Source: JAIEPT01 sp038217425
GTDB taxonomy: Bacteria > Planctomycetota > Planctomycetia > Gemmatales > Gemmataceae
Assembly (NCBI GenBank): GCA_038217425.1
Contig: JBBQPM010000016.1
Span: 1-60,336 of the forward strand
Reading direction: 5' to 3'
DNA: 60,336 bases
Each line of letters opens with the position of its first letter. Within the stretch, counting starts at the first letter, position 1. A program made the position numbers and the translations under genes. A model generated the notes under the pieces. It made no database searches. It was not told where the DNA came from and worked only from the letters and a program-made list of their open reading frames with translations. Below, piece by piece: positions 25,654 through 32,683 of this stretch.

Positions 25654-25669
25654 TGGCACAGGGAATGCA
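25654..25669 (+). promoter_or_regulatory. Sigma-54-type promoter
   Basis: The sequence tggcacagggaatgca has GG (25655-25656) and GC (25667-25668) exactly 10 bases apart, the invariant spacing of -24/-12 promoters. It keeps TGGCAC of the -24 element and has ATGCA for TTGCA at -12. A transcript would begin near 25680, right at the start of the structured RNA. No enhancer site or bEBP gene is identified. Confidence 0.6.
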
Positions 25670-25679
25670 ATAAGAGATG

Positions 25680-25869
25680 TCGGCAAGGACTAAACGACGA
25701 ACCCCCGGATTGCCGGGCCTTCCCCCAGGCCCTTCCGTTCGTCGGATATTGCCAGGTTCCGCGACCCAAGGCCCATCCCCCGTGGGCCTTGGGTCTGATC
25801 TCCCCCATATTCCCCGTTTTTCCCCCTGAAGACTCCTGCACCTTCCCCCGGTGCAGGAGTCTTTTCGTT
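25680..25869 (+). ncRNA. Candidate structured small RNA with C-rich loops
   Basis: About 190 nt with three stem-loops. Domain 1: ggcaa (25682) pairs with ttgcc (25749), inside it cgacgaac (25695) pairs with gttcgtcg (25737), and the apex gggcct/aggccc presents a TCCCCC loop. Domain 2: a 13-bp stem (25763-25775 with 25783-25795) presents TCCCCCG. Domain 3: the terminator hairpin presents TTCCCCC. Further C runs are unpaired in the spacer 25800-25826 and near 25702. The shared loop could base-pair with GGGGGA or ribosome-binding sites, as C-rich-loop sRNAs do in other phyla. I do not recognise a known RNA family; it is not tmRNA, RNase P or SRP RNA by motif. The region has no plausible protein. 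Confidence 0.65.
25831..25869 (+). terminator. Rho-independent terminator of the small RNA
   Basis: A perfect 12-bp stem gactcctgcacc (25831-25842) with ggtgcaggagtc (25850-25861), a TTCCCCC loop, and the tail ttttcgttt. The signal is a strong plus-strand terminator, with no protein gene upstream on that strand for over 3.5 kb, which supports a non-coding transcript. Confidence 0.82.
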
Positions 25870-25875
25870 TCTACC

Positions 25876-25938
25876 AAAGCCCGGGGATGGCTATCGCTGG
25901 GAATTCGAATCCCCAGGGATAGCCATCCCTGGGCTTTC
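25876..25938. repeat. Palindromic repeat family A, copy 2 (short form)
   Basis: Arms aaagcccggggatggctatc and gatagccatccctgggcttt face each other with a very short centre. It overlaps the 3' end of the HAD phosphatase gene and encodes its last residues (ESPGMAIPGD) on the minus strand. Confidence 0.88.
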
Positions 25939-26478
25939 CAGGATACGCCTCGCCGCCGCCGCGAAATCAGCGCAAACCGTTCCCCATAGAGCCGCGGCGG
26001 CCGGATCGTCGAGTTTCTTGCGCCCCGTAGATACGAGAATCGCACGACAGCCGGCGCGACGCCCCGCTTCCAGGTCCGTCACCTGATCGCCGACCATCCA
26101 CGACCGCGCCAGATCCAGCCGCAGCTCGTCAGCCGCACGCAACAGCATTCCCGGGGATGGTTTACGGTCGGGGTGATCCGCGTCGGGCAGGTGCGGCGCG
26201 AAATAGACGCCGTCGAGATCGACCCCTTCCCGGTGCAGCTGGCGCAGCATCTCCATGTTGACGCGGTGCATATCCGCCTCGGCGTAGTAGCCGCGCGCGA
26301 TGCCCGATTGGTTCGTGGCCACCGCCAGCGTGAAACCCGCGGCACGCAAACGTTTTAGGCCGTCCGCGACGCCGGGGAGCAGACGCACGCCTTGGGGTTC
26401 GTGCAGATACGGGATGTCTTCGATGAGGGTGCCGTCGCGATCGAGAAAGACGGCGGGGCGTGAACTTTGGTGCGGCAT
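25891..26478 (-). CDS. HAD-IIIA phosphatase, GmhB/histidinol-phosphatase-like
   Basis: 195 aa. HAD motifs are clear: FLDRDGTLI (nucleophile Asp and acid Asp), TNQSGIARG, RKPSPGM (motif III Lys) and MVGDQVTDLEAGRRAG. The architecture fits D-glycero-D-manno-heptose-1,7-bisphosphate 7-phosphatase (LPS heptose pathway), but the usual zinc loop with three Cys is replaced by HLPDADHPDRKP, so the substrate may differ. The ATG at 26478 is used; a GTG one codon upstream is possible. The C-terminus ESPGMAIPGDSNSQR comes from the family A palindrome and is not part of the HAD fold, so the ancestral gene probably ended near ARRIL. Confidence 0.88.
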   Translation of the reverse strand: MPHQSSRPAVFLDRDGTLIEDIPYLHEPQGVRLLPGVADGLKRLRAAGFTLAVATNQSGIARGYYAEADMHRVNMEMLRQLHREGVDLDGVYFAPHLPDADHPDRKPSPGMLLRAADELRLDLARSWMVGDQVTDLEAGRRAGCRAILVSTGRKKLDDPAAAALWGTVCADFAAAARRILESPGMAIPGDSNSQR

Positions 26479-26512
26479 CACGGTTTCCTACAATGAACCA
26501 AGGAGACGAATC

Positions 26513-26893
26513 ATGACCACACGCGTCTTTTTCGATGGCCAATGCCCTCTTTGTCAGGCGTCCCGGCGACATCTGACCCGGCTCGACTGGTTGCGCCGCC
26601 TCGAGTTCGTCGACTTTCGCGAAGCCGCCGATCCCAAGGTCCAGGAGTTGGCGATTCCCAAAGAACGCCTCGAAGCGGAGATGCACGTCGTCTCCGGCTC
26701 CCGCATCGATCACGGGTTCGGCGCGTTTCGGCTGATCGCCTGGCAGCTGCCGCTCTTGTGGCCGATCCTGCCCTTGCTGTATATTCCGGGCGTCCCCTGG
26801 TTGGGACAAAAGGTTTACCTCTGGATCGCGCGCCGCCGATACAACCTCATCCCGTGCCATGGCGGCGCGTGCCAGATCCCGCGAAGGAAATAA
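26513..26893 (+). CDS. DCC family thiol-disulfide oxidoreductase-like protein (DUF393)
   Basis: 126 aa. The N-terminal VFFDGQCPLCQASRRHLTR carries the DxxCxxC motif that defines the DCC/DUF393 family, thought to be thioredoxin-like. A hydrophobic stretch (LLWPILPLLYIPGVPWLG, about 80-97) and ending NLIPCHGGACQIP follow. The ATG at 26513 has a good AAGGAG site. It ends two bases before the DUF1579 start, suggesting co-translation. The physiological partner is unknown. Confidence 0.88.
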   Translation: MTTRVFFDGQCPLCQASRRHLTRLDWLRRLEFVDFREAADPKVQELAIPKERLEAEMHVVSGSRIDHGFGAFRLIAWQLPLLWPILPLLYIPGVPWLGQKVYLWIARRRYNLIPCHGGACQIPRRK

Positions 26894-26894
26894 C

Positions 26895-27428
26895 ATGCGC
26901 GCCTCCGGATGGATCCTCCTATTTCTTATCGCCCCCGCACTTTCCGCCCAGGACAAACCTGGTCCGGAACACCAGCGCCTCGCCCCTCTCGTCGGCGATT
27001 TCTCCCTCACCCAAAAAGAGTTCGGCGAGGACGGCAAACTCGTCGCCGAACTCACCGGCACACTGAAACGCTCCCTGCTCCTGGGCGGACTCTTTCTCCA
27101 GGAAGAGTCCGAGCTCAAGGGCAAAAACTTCGCCTCCCGCGTCCAGGTCTGGCTCGGTTACGACATCCGTAAGAAAAAGTATCTCTCCGTGTCGATCAAC
27201 GATCAGTCGACCTACGCCCACACCGCAGCCGGGACGTTCGATCCCGCCCTCAAAGCGATCGTCTTCCTACACGAATCGACCGACCCCGACACCAAGAAGG
27301 TGACGCGGAGCCGAGAAGTTTACGAAATTCGCAGCGACGACGAACAGACCTTCACGGAGTACGTCACGCTCCCGGACCAACCCGAGATGCGCACGCTCGA
27401 GATTCGCTATCTGCGGAAGAAATTATGA
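26895..27428 (+). CDS. Secreted DUF1579 protein, paralog 1
   Basis: 177 aa. Signal peptide MRASGWILLFLIAPALSAQ. The mature part is a lipocalin-like DUF1579 domain: HQRLAPLVGDFSLTQ, LKRSLLLGGLFLQEESEL, VWLGYDIRKKKYLSVSIND and TYAHTAAGTFDPALKAIVF. The function of DUF1579 is unknown and such proteins are numerous in planctomycetes. Family A repeat copy 3 separates it from paralog 2. Confidence 0.88.
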   Translation: MRASGWILLFLIAPALSAQDKPGPEHQRLAPLVGDFSLTQKEFGEDGKLVAELTGTLKRSLLLGGLFLQEESELKGKNFASRVQVWLGYDIRKKKYLSVSINDQSTYAHTAAGTFDPALKAIVFLHESTDPDTKKVTRSREVYEIRSDDEQTFTEYVTLPDQPEMRTLEIRYLRKKL

Positions 27429-27432
27429 CTTC

Positions 27433-27548
27433 GAAAGCCCAGAGACGGCTGTCCCTGGGGAAGCGCCCGAATCGAGATTAGAGGGCGCTGAGCGGAAAAA
27501 GGACGTTCCCTGGCGCATCCCCAGGGATAGCCCTCCCTGGGCTTTCGC
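27433..27548. repeat. Palindromic repeat family A, copy 3
   Basis: Left arm cgaaagcccagagacggctg and right arm ending ccctccctgggctttcg, with several substitutions compared with the other copies. Intergenic between the two DUF1579 genes. Confidence 0.88.
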
Positions 27549-27561
27549 ATAGGAGATTCCG

Positions 27562-28113
27562 ATGAATCGATATCTTTCAGTCGCCCTGCTGACGGGCTTC
27601 AGCCTGCTCTCGCTCCACGCGCAACCGGAGCCGGCCAAGAAGTTCGATCCCAATGTGCCGCAGTCCGAACACAAGCTCCTCGAAGCGCTGGTCGGCGTCT
27701 ACGACGTCACGCTGCGCACGTTCGTTCCGGGCAAAGAGCCAAGCGAAACCGTCGGCGTTTCGCAGCGCACCATGATCCTGTCGGGCCGATATCTCAGCGA
27801 GAAACTCACCGGCCCCGGCAAGGACGTGCGCTTCTTCCTCGGCTACGATCCCGTCGGCGGATATTACAGCAAGACCTGGATCGACGCCGACTCTTCCGCT
27901 CTGCTTTACGCCGAAGGGACTTACGACAAGGATCTGAAAGTCCTGGTATTTCGCGGACTGGATGCAGGCGCGGACGGGAAGAAGGTCCGCTGTCGGGACG
28001 TTATTCGCTGGAAAGACGATCAATCGGTGACGCTGGAGATGTACCGTCAACCCGAGGGAGGCGGCTTGGAAGTGAAGGTCTTCGAAGCGGTCTACTCGAA
28101 GAAACGCAGCTGA
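27562..28113 (+). CDS. Secreted DUF1579 protein, paralog 2
   Basis: 183 aa. Signal peptide MNRYLSVALLTGFSLLSLHAQ, then a DUF1579 domain with SEHKLLEALVGVYDVTLRTF, RTMILSGRYLSEKL, FFLGYDPVGGYYSKTWIDAD and YAEGTYDKDLKVLVFRG. It shares the layout of paralog 1 but diverges widely, so the duplication is old. It is followed at 55 bases by the B12-binding gene, so they may share a transcript. Confidence 0.88.
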   Translation: MNRYLSVALLTGFSLLSLHAQPEPAKKFDPNVPQSEHKLLEALVGVYDVTLRTFVPGKEPSETVGVSQRTMILSGRYLSEKLTGPGKDVRFFLGYDPVGGYYSKTWIDADSSALLYAEGTYDKDLKVLVFRGLDAGADGKKVRCRDVIRWKDDQSVTLEMYRQPEGGGLEVKVFEAVYSKKRS

Positions 28114-28168
28114 ACGGATCGATCTTGGCGTACAATAGGAAAGCGAAACGCACACCGGGAGCCGAGTC

Positions 28169-28567
28169 ATGCCTCTCCGCATCGTCCTGGCGAAAATCGG
28201 GTTAGACGGTCACGACCGCGGCATCAAAGTCGTGGCCCGGGCGCTGCGCGACGCGGGGATGCATGTCATTTACGCCGGGCTTTGGCAGACGCCAGAGGCC
28301 GTCGTCCGCACCGTTCTCGACGAAGACGCCGACTGGCTGGGGCTGAGTCTACTTTCCGGCGCCCACATGACCTTGGTGCCCAAGTTGGTCGCCCTGCTGC
28401 GCTCGGCAGGTCTGGATCACGTCCGCGTCCTGGTGGGGGGGATCATCCCGGAAGCCGACGTGGCGAAGTTGCATGCCGCGGGCGTTGCCAAGGTGTTCGG
28501 CCCCGGCACGCCGCTGGACGAGATCGTCACCTACTTGAACCAACCGGGCGAGGCGCACCATGTCTGA
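28169..28567 (+). CDS. Cobalamin-binding subunit, methylmalonyl-CoA mutase type
   Basis: 132 aa stand-alone B12-binding domain (McmA2 type). LAKIGLDGHDRGIKVVARAL carries the DxHxxG cobalamin His, followed by the SxL (GLSLLSGAH) and GG (VLVGGIIPEADV) motifs. Such a subunit pairs with a catalytic mutase chain that interconverts methylmalonyl-CoA (or a related acyl-CoA) and succinyl-CoA; the catalytic chain is not in this window. It overlaps the meaB start by 8 bases, which supports a common function. Confidence 0.92.
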   Translation: MPLRIVLAKIGLDGHDRGIKVVARALRDAGMHVIYAGLWQTPEAVVRTVLDEDADWLGLSLLSGAHMTLVPKLVALLRSAGLDHVRVLVGGIIPEADVAKLHAAGVAKVFGPGTPLDEIVTYLNQPGEAHHV

Positions 28568-29474
28568 GTGGTTCGCGCGCTTCGAGCAGCATGATCGCCA
28601 GGCGCTGTCCCGGATCCTGTCCTTCATTGCGCAGGGCAAACATCCTCCCGAACTGATCGACTTCCTGGCCAAGCCGAGCGATCAGCCGGTGCGCGTGATC
28701 GCCTTCACCGGCAGCGGCGGGGTGGGGAAGAGTTCGCTGGTCGGGCAATTGTTGGAACTGGCGCGGAGGGAGGGGAAGAAAGTCGCAATCTTGGCGTGCG
28801 ATCCGGAAAGCCCGATCAGCGGCGGCGCGCTGCTGGGCGATCGTTTCCGCATGAACGCCGGCGCCGACGACGGGGTCTTCATTCGCAGCCTTGCCGCCGC
28901 CAGCGGACAGGGGGCGCTTGCCGAGCATCTGGAACTGATGATCGGAGCGCTGCGGCGATTCGGTTTCGACCTCATCTTCCTGGAAACGGTCGGCGCCGGG
29001 CAGAGCGACGTCGCGGTCCGCGTCCTCGCCGACGTGGTCGTCCTTTTGGTGCAACCTGAAGCAGGGGATGACCTTCAGTGGGAAAAGGCAGGCGTCTTCG
29101 AGGTCGCCGACGTGATCGTCGTGCACAAGGCCGACCTCCCCGGAGCCGAGAAGACGGCGGCGCAGGTTCGGGCGTCGCTGGATCTGAGCAAGCAAAGTCA
29201 GGTTTTAGTTTTTCGCGTGAGCAGTTATAAGAGGGAGGGGCTGGGCGACCTTTGGCAACACTTGCTGAACAAACCGCCACGCTCGGGGTCGCAAGGGTTG
29301 TATCACAAGATGCGTGGGCAGCTTGAGACTTTCGTGAGAAATCGGTTGCAGGCCCTTTGGCGACAGCCCGATACGGAGTTCCAGGCGTTACTCGAATCGT
29401 GGCGGCGCAGCGATCTTCCGGACGAGCGGATTTTGCGAAAAGTTTTGGTCCGCTTGGCCGGCCGAAGCGAATAA
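28560..29474 (+). CDS. meaB: Mutase-associated G3E-type GTPase MeaB
   Basis: 304 aa. MeaB (ArgK) is a P-loop GTPase that protects B12-dependent acyl-CoA mutases and gates cofactor loading. Visible: Walker A GSGGVGKSSL (about 50-59), AILACDPESPISGGALLGDR, the Walker B-type LIFLETVGAGQSDVAV, and the specificity motif VHKADLPGAE. The C-terminal helices (about 240-304) form the dimerisation region. Overlap with the B12-binding gene indicates coupled synthesis. Confidence 0.95.
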   Translation: MSEWFARFEQHDRQALSRILSFIAQGKHPPELIDFLAKPSDQPVRVIAFTGSGGVGKSSLVGQLLELARREGKKVAILACDPESPISGGALLGDRFRMNAGADDGVFIRSLAAASGQGALAEHLELMIGALRRFGFDLIFLETVGAGQSDVAVRVLADVVVLLVQPEAGDDLQWEKAGVFEVADVIVVHKADLPGAEKTAAQVRASLDLSKQSQVLVFRVSSYKREGLGDLWQHLLNKPPRSGSQGLYHKMRGQLETFVRNRLQALWRQPDTEFQALLESWRRSDLPDERILRKVLVRLAGRSE

Positions 29475-29691
29475 TTTACGGTAGAGCCACGCTTTATCCG
29501 GCCCGCAGCGGCTCGAGCCTGACGAGGAATGTTTTTAGACGGTATCCGAGGATTGCTACGTTGGGGGATGGACGCTTCCTCATCGCAGCCCGGACGGAAG
29601 GAATGAGGCGATGAAGGCATCTGATCCAACGGAGAGATCCGCGTTGCGATTTCCCCAGACCCTGAATCTCCTCGCCAAACAAGGGGACGGG

Positions 29692-30765
29692 ATGAGGCAA
29701 GCTCCACGTAGAACCAACGAGCCGCGCGTCCGGCCCCCGGGCCTCAACCGCAACGGCGAATACCTCCCCGCCAAGACCTGTCTCGATCTGCACCGCCTCA
29801 TGGTCCGCACCCGGGTCATGGAAGAGCGGATGATCAAGATGAGCAAGTCCGGCGAAGGTTACTTCTGGATCGGCGGTACCGGTGAAGAAGCTTTCAACGT
29901 CGCCCTGGGCATGCAAGTGAAAAAGGGCCAGGGCCCCGCGTACGACTACCTCCACCTCAAATACCGCAGCTCCGCCATCCTGCTCGCCATGGGCATGGAC
30001 ATGATCGACGGCGTCCGGCAAATGGCCATGACCGCGACCGATCCCTTCTCCGCGGGCCGAAACTTCGTCGCCCACTTCGCCCGCAAGGAATGGAACGTCA
30101 TCCCCGTCAGCTCCGTGATCGGCATTCAGCACGCCATCGCTCCCGGCACCGCGCATGTCCAGAAACGTCACGGCGGCGACGGCGTCACGGTCGTCGTCAG
30201 CGGCGAGGCCGGCACCGCCGAGGGGGACTTTGCCACCTGTCTCATCTGGTCCACAAGGCCCGGCAACGAACTCCCCGTTCTTATGGTCGTCACCAACAAC
30301 GGCATGGGCATCTCCACCGCGCACAGCACCGTCCATTCCTGCCACAACGTCATCGATCGTGGCAAAGCCTTCGGCATCCCCGGCGAGGTCGTCGACGGCA
30401 ACGACCCCGTTGCGTCCTGGTTTGCCGTCCAGCGTGGGCTCAGCTATTGCCGGCGCGAACGTCGGCCCTACATGATCGAGGCCCTGGTTTCCCGGCTCAA
30501 CGGCCATTCGTCTTCGAGCGGAGCGCCGCGCAGCAACGACCCGGACTGCCTGGCGAATTTCGAGCAGCAGCTCCTGGCCGCCGGATTAGCCGATGAGGCG
30601 ACGTTGCAGCACGTCCACGACGACGCCAAGATGGACGTCGAAGCGGCGGTCGCCCAGGCGATGAAGGAACCCAAGCCGAAGCCCGAGGACGTCGAGAAAC
30701 ACACCTACGCTCCGAGCAGCGTCGACCGCGTTTATCCCACGGATTACACGGGACTGCCGCGATAG
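29692..30765 (+). CDS. 2-oxoacid dehydrogenase E1 alpha subunit
   Basis: 357 aa from the ATG at 29692; an in-frame ATG at 29611 also has a fair ribosome site but adds 27 basic, unconserved residues. E1 alpha with ThDP binding: GEAGTAEGDF (where GDGxxxEG is usual, so Glu replaces the metal-binding Asp) to VVTNNGMGIS. The phosphorylation-loop-like SSSSGAPRSNDP is also seen. Together with E1 beta it decarboxylates a 2-oxoacid, most likely branched-chain (Bkd type) given the neighbouring mutase genes, but pyruvate cannot be excluded. E2 and E3 are not in the window. Confidence 0.88.
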   Translation: MRQAPRRTNEPRVRPPGLNRNGEYLPAKTCLDLHRLMVRTRVMEERMIKMSKSGEGYFWIGGTGEEAFNVALGMQVKKGQGPAYDYLHLKYRSSAILLAMGMDMIDGVRQMAMTATDPFSAGRNFVAHFARKEWNVIPVSSVIGIQHAIAPGTAHVQKRHGGDGVTVVVSGEAGTAEGDFATCLIWSTRPGNELPVLMVVTNNGMGISTAHSTVHSCHNVIDRGKAFGIPGEVVDGNDPVASWFAVQRGLSYCRRERRPYMIEALVSRLNGHSSSSGAPRSNDPDCLANFEQQLLAAGLADEATLQHVHDDAKMDVEAAVAQAMKEPKPKPEDVEKHTYAPSSVDRVYPTDYTGLPR

Positions 30766-30793
30766 GCGAAAACAGATTTCGGAAAGGAACTCC

Positions 30794-31852
30794 ATGGCCA
30801 CTCTCGTGCAAGCCGTCCGCATGGCCCTTCACTACGGCGAGGAACACCTGGGCGTCACCGACATCTTCGGCGAAGACGTCGGCCCGCCGTTGGGAGGCGT
30901 CTTCACCGCCACCCAGGGCCTGCGCACCGCGTGGAACACGCCCCTCGACGAGCGCGGCATTATCGGCGCCGCCATGGGCATCGCCTACGCCGGCGGCAAA
31001 CCGGTCTGCGAAATCCAGTTCTGCGACTACGGCTTCAACACCATCGACCTCCTCAAAGTCGCCGGCAATCAACACTGGGCCGGCGCCGGCAACTTCGATC
31101 TCCCCATGGTCCTCATGACCCCCAGCGGTTCCGGCATCCGCGGCTCCCTCTACCATTCGCACAGCTTCGAAAGCTGGGCCTCGCGCCTTGCCGGCTGGAA
31201 GATCGTCATGCCCAGCAACCCGCTCGACGCCTACGGCCTCATGCTCTCGGCCATCGAAGATCCCAACCCCGTCATGGTGTTGCTCCCCAAGGCGCTCTTG
31301 AGGCTCAAAGGCGACGAACCGCTCCCCGGCGAACCCGAGGACGAGAACGAACTCAAGGAAATGATCGACGCCCCGGTCGGCGACCGCACCAACTGGACGC
31401 CGCGCTGGCCGGATCTCAAGGGATATTTCGTGCCGATCGGCGAAGCGTCGCTGGTCCGCGAAGGGACGCATGCCACGGTCATCAGTTACGGGCGCACGTT
31501 GCCGCTGTGCGCGTTGGCCGCGGATCAACTGGGCCGGCAGCACGGCTGGACGTTCGACGTGCTCGACCTGCGCAGCATTTTCCCGTACGACTGGGACGCG
31601 ATCAGCAAGAGCGTGGTGAAGACGGGTCGAGTGTTGATCGTGAATGAAGACACGGAAGTGACCAACTTCGGCGAGCATCTCTTGCGGCGCGTGATCGAAG
31701 AGCATTTCTACGATTTACTCGCGAAGCCGCGAACGCTGATGGGCAAACACGTCCCGGGCATCGGGCTGAATCAGGTCTACGAGCAGAACACGGTGCCGCA
31801 GCTCAGCAACATCAAGGAGGCGCTCAAGGCGCTCGCGCAGGAACCGGTGTAG
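30794..31852 (+). CDS. 2-oxoacid dehydrogenase E1 beta subunit
   Basis: 352 aa. Transketolase-like pyrimidine-binding domain (VFTATQGLRTAWNTPLDERG, GIAYAGGKPVCEIQFCDYGF, SLYHSHSFESW) and C-terminal domain (GTHATVISYGRTLPLCALAA, FDVLDLRSIFPYDWDAI, RVLIVNEDT). The conserved active-site region and HSHSFE are intact. It lies 28 bases after E1 alpha with an AAAGGA ribosome site. An internal insertion (about 175-225, with PLPGEPEDENELKEM) is longer than in common E1 beta. A family A palindrome starts 5 bases after the stop. Confidence 0.93.
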   Translation: MATLVQAVRMALHYGEEHLGVTDIFGEDVGPPLGGVFTATQGLRTAWNTPLDERGIIGAAMGIAYAGGKPVCEIQFCDYGFNTIDLLKVAGNQHWAGAGNFDLPMVLMTPSGSGIRGSLYHSHSFESWASRLAGWKIVMPSNPLDAYGLMLSAIEDPNPVMVLLPKALLRLKGDEPLPGEPEDENELKEMIDAPVGDRTNWTPRWPDLKGYFVPIGEASLVREGTHATVISYGRTLPLCALAADQLGRQHGWTFDVLDLRSIFPYDWDAISKSVVKTGRVLIVNEDTEVTNFGEHLLRRVIEEHFYDLLAKPRTLMGKHVPGIGLNQVYEQNTVPQLSNIKEALKALAQEPV

Positions 31853-31857
31853 TCAAG

Positions 31858-31971
31858 GAAAGCCCAGGGATGGCTATCCCTGGGGAAACGCCAGGAATCG
31901 TCCTTTTCAGAATGACCGCAAGAAAATCGCTATCGGGGCAGCTCCCCAGGGATAGCCATTCCTGGGCTTTC
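31858..31971. repeat. Palindromic repeat family A, copy 4
   Basis: Left arm gaaagcccagggatggctat and right arm gatagccattcctgggcttt with a roughly 55-base centre. It directly precedes the RAYT-like transposase gene, with copy 5 at that gene's 3' end. Confidence 0.92.
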
Positions 31972-32009
31972 GCGCGTACAATGCAGGAAAATTCTGCAGA
32001 GGCGTGCCC

Positions 32010-32558
32010 ATGGACCGTTGGTTCCACATCATCGCCCACACCTACGGATCCTGGCTCCACGGCGACGCACGAGCTTTCCGCACGCGCTATCATCGCGAAC
32101 ACGTCGAGGGCGATTACAAGAATCCTCCGCCTCCCCAACTTCACGAGCACGAACGCCAACGTAGTCTCGATCTGCTCCAACAAGCTCCGGTCGTGCTCCA
32201 ACCCGAATGGCGACCGATCGTCGGCGCTGCGATTCGCGATAAATTGCAAACGCTCGGAGCGCAGGTCTTGTGCGTGAGGATGAGCGCCAATCATCTGCAT
32301 CTACTGGCCAAGATGCCCGACGGCAACATTCCACGGCTCTGGGTCGGCCAAGCGAAGCACGCGACCTTCCTCGGCAAGGCCCAGGGATGGACGGCCAAGC
32401 TGTGGGCCGTGCGTTGCAAGGTGGGGCCGGTGGAGGATCGCAAGCATCAAGTGAACGTGTTGTACTACATCCTCGCTCATAAACGCGAAGGAGCATGGAC
32501 GTGGAGCTTCCGCGAAAGCCCAGGGATGGCTATCCCTGGGGAAACGCCCCAATCGTGA
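32010..32558 (+). CDS. REP-associated Y1 (RAYT/IS200-like) transposase
   Basis: 182 aa. The start resembles planctomycete IS200-like proteins (WFHIIAHTYGSWLHGDARAF). The HUH-type metal motif appears as ANHLHLLAKM, and a candidate catalytic tyrosine lies in NVLYYILAHKREG. This Y1 family nicks and moves short palindromes. The ATG at 32010 is used; GTG at 32004 is possible. The gene is bracketed by family A palindromes, and its last residues (ESPGMAIPGETPQS) are encoded by copy 5. This is the expected layout of a REP/RAYT unit. Activity is unproved. Confidence 0.75.
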   Translation: MDRWFHIIAHTYGSWLHGDARAFRTRYHREHVEGDYKNPPPPQLHEHERQRSLDLLQQAPVVLQPEWRPIVGAAIRDKLQTLGAQVLCVRMSANHLHLLAKMPDGNIPRLWVGQAKHATFLGKAQGWTAKLWAVRCKVGPVEDRKHQVNVLYYILAHKREGAWTWSFRESPGMAIPGETPQS

Positions 32559-32682
32559 TGACTTTTCCGCAATCCCGAAAATGACGATCCCTGGGGAAAC
32601 GCCCCAATCGTGATGAATCTTCCGCAATCCCGAAAATGACGATCCCGGGCGCTTCCCCAGGGATAGCCATCCCTGGGCTTTC
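32513..32682. repeat. Palindromic repeat family A, copy 5, with internal 55-bp tandem duplication
   Basis: Begins gaaagcccagggatggctat and ends agccatccctgggctttc. Inside, a 55-bp unit starting atccctggggaaacgcccca at 32532 is repeated at 32587 with few changes. It overlaps the transposase 3' end and stops one base before the HtrA-like stop codon. Confidence 0.9.
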
Positions 32683-32683
32683 C

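Noticed and set aside
25063..25673. Open frame covering the region upstream of the small RNA
   Set aside because: The translated product has no recognisable pattern and runs through a perfect palindrome and two promoter-like elements.
29611..29691. Alternative upstream start for E1 alpha
   Set aside because: The added 27 residues are basic and unlike E1 alpha N-termini. It remains possible because a ribosome site precedes it.
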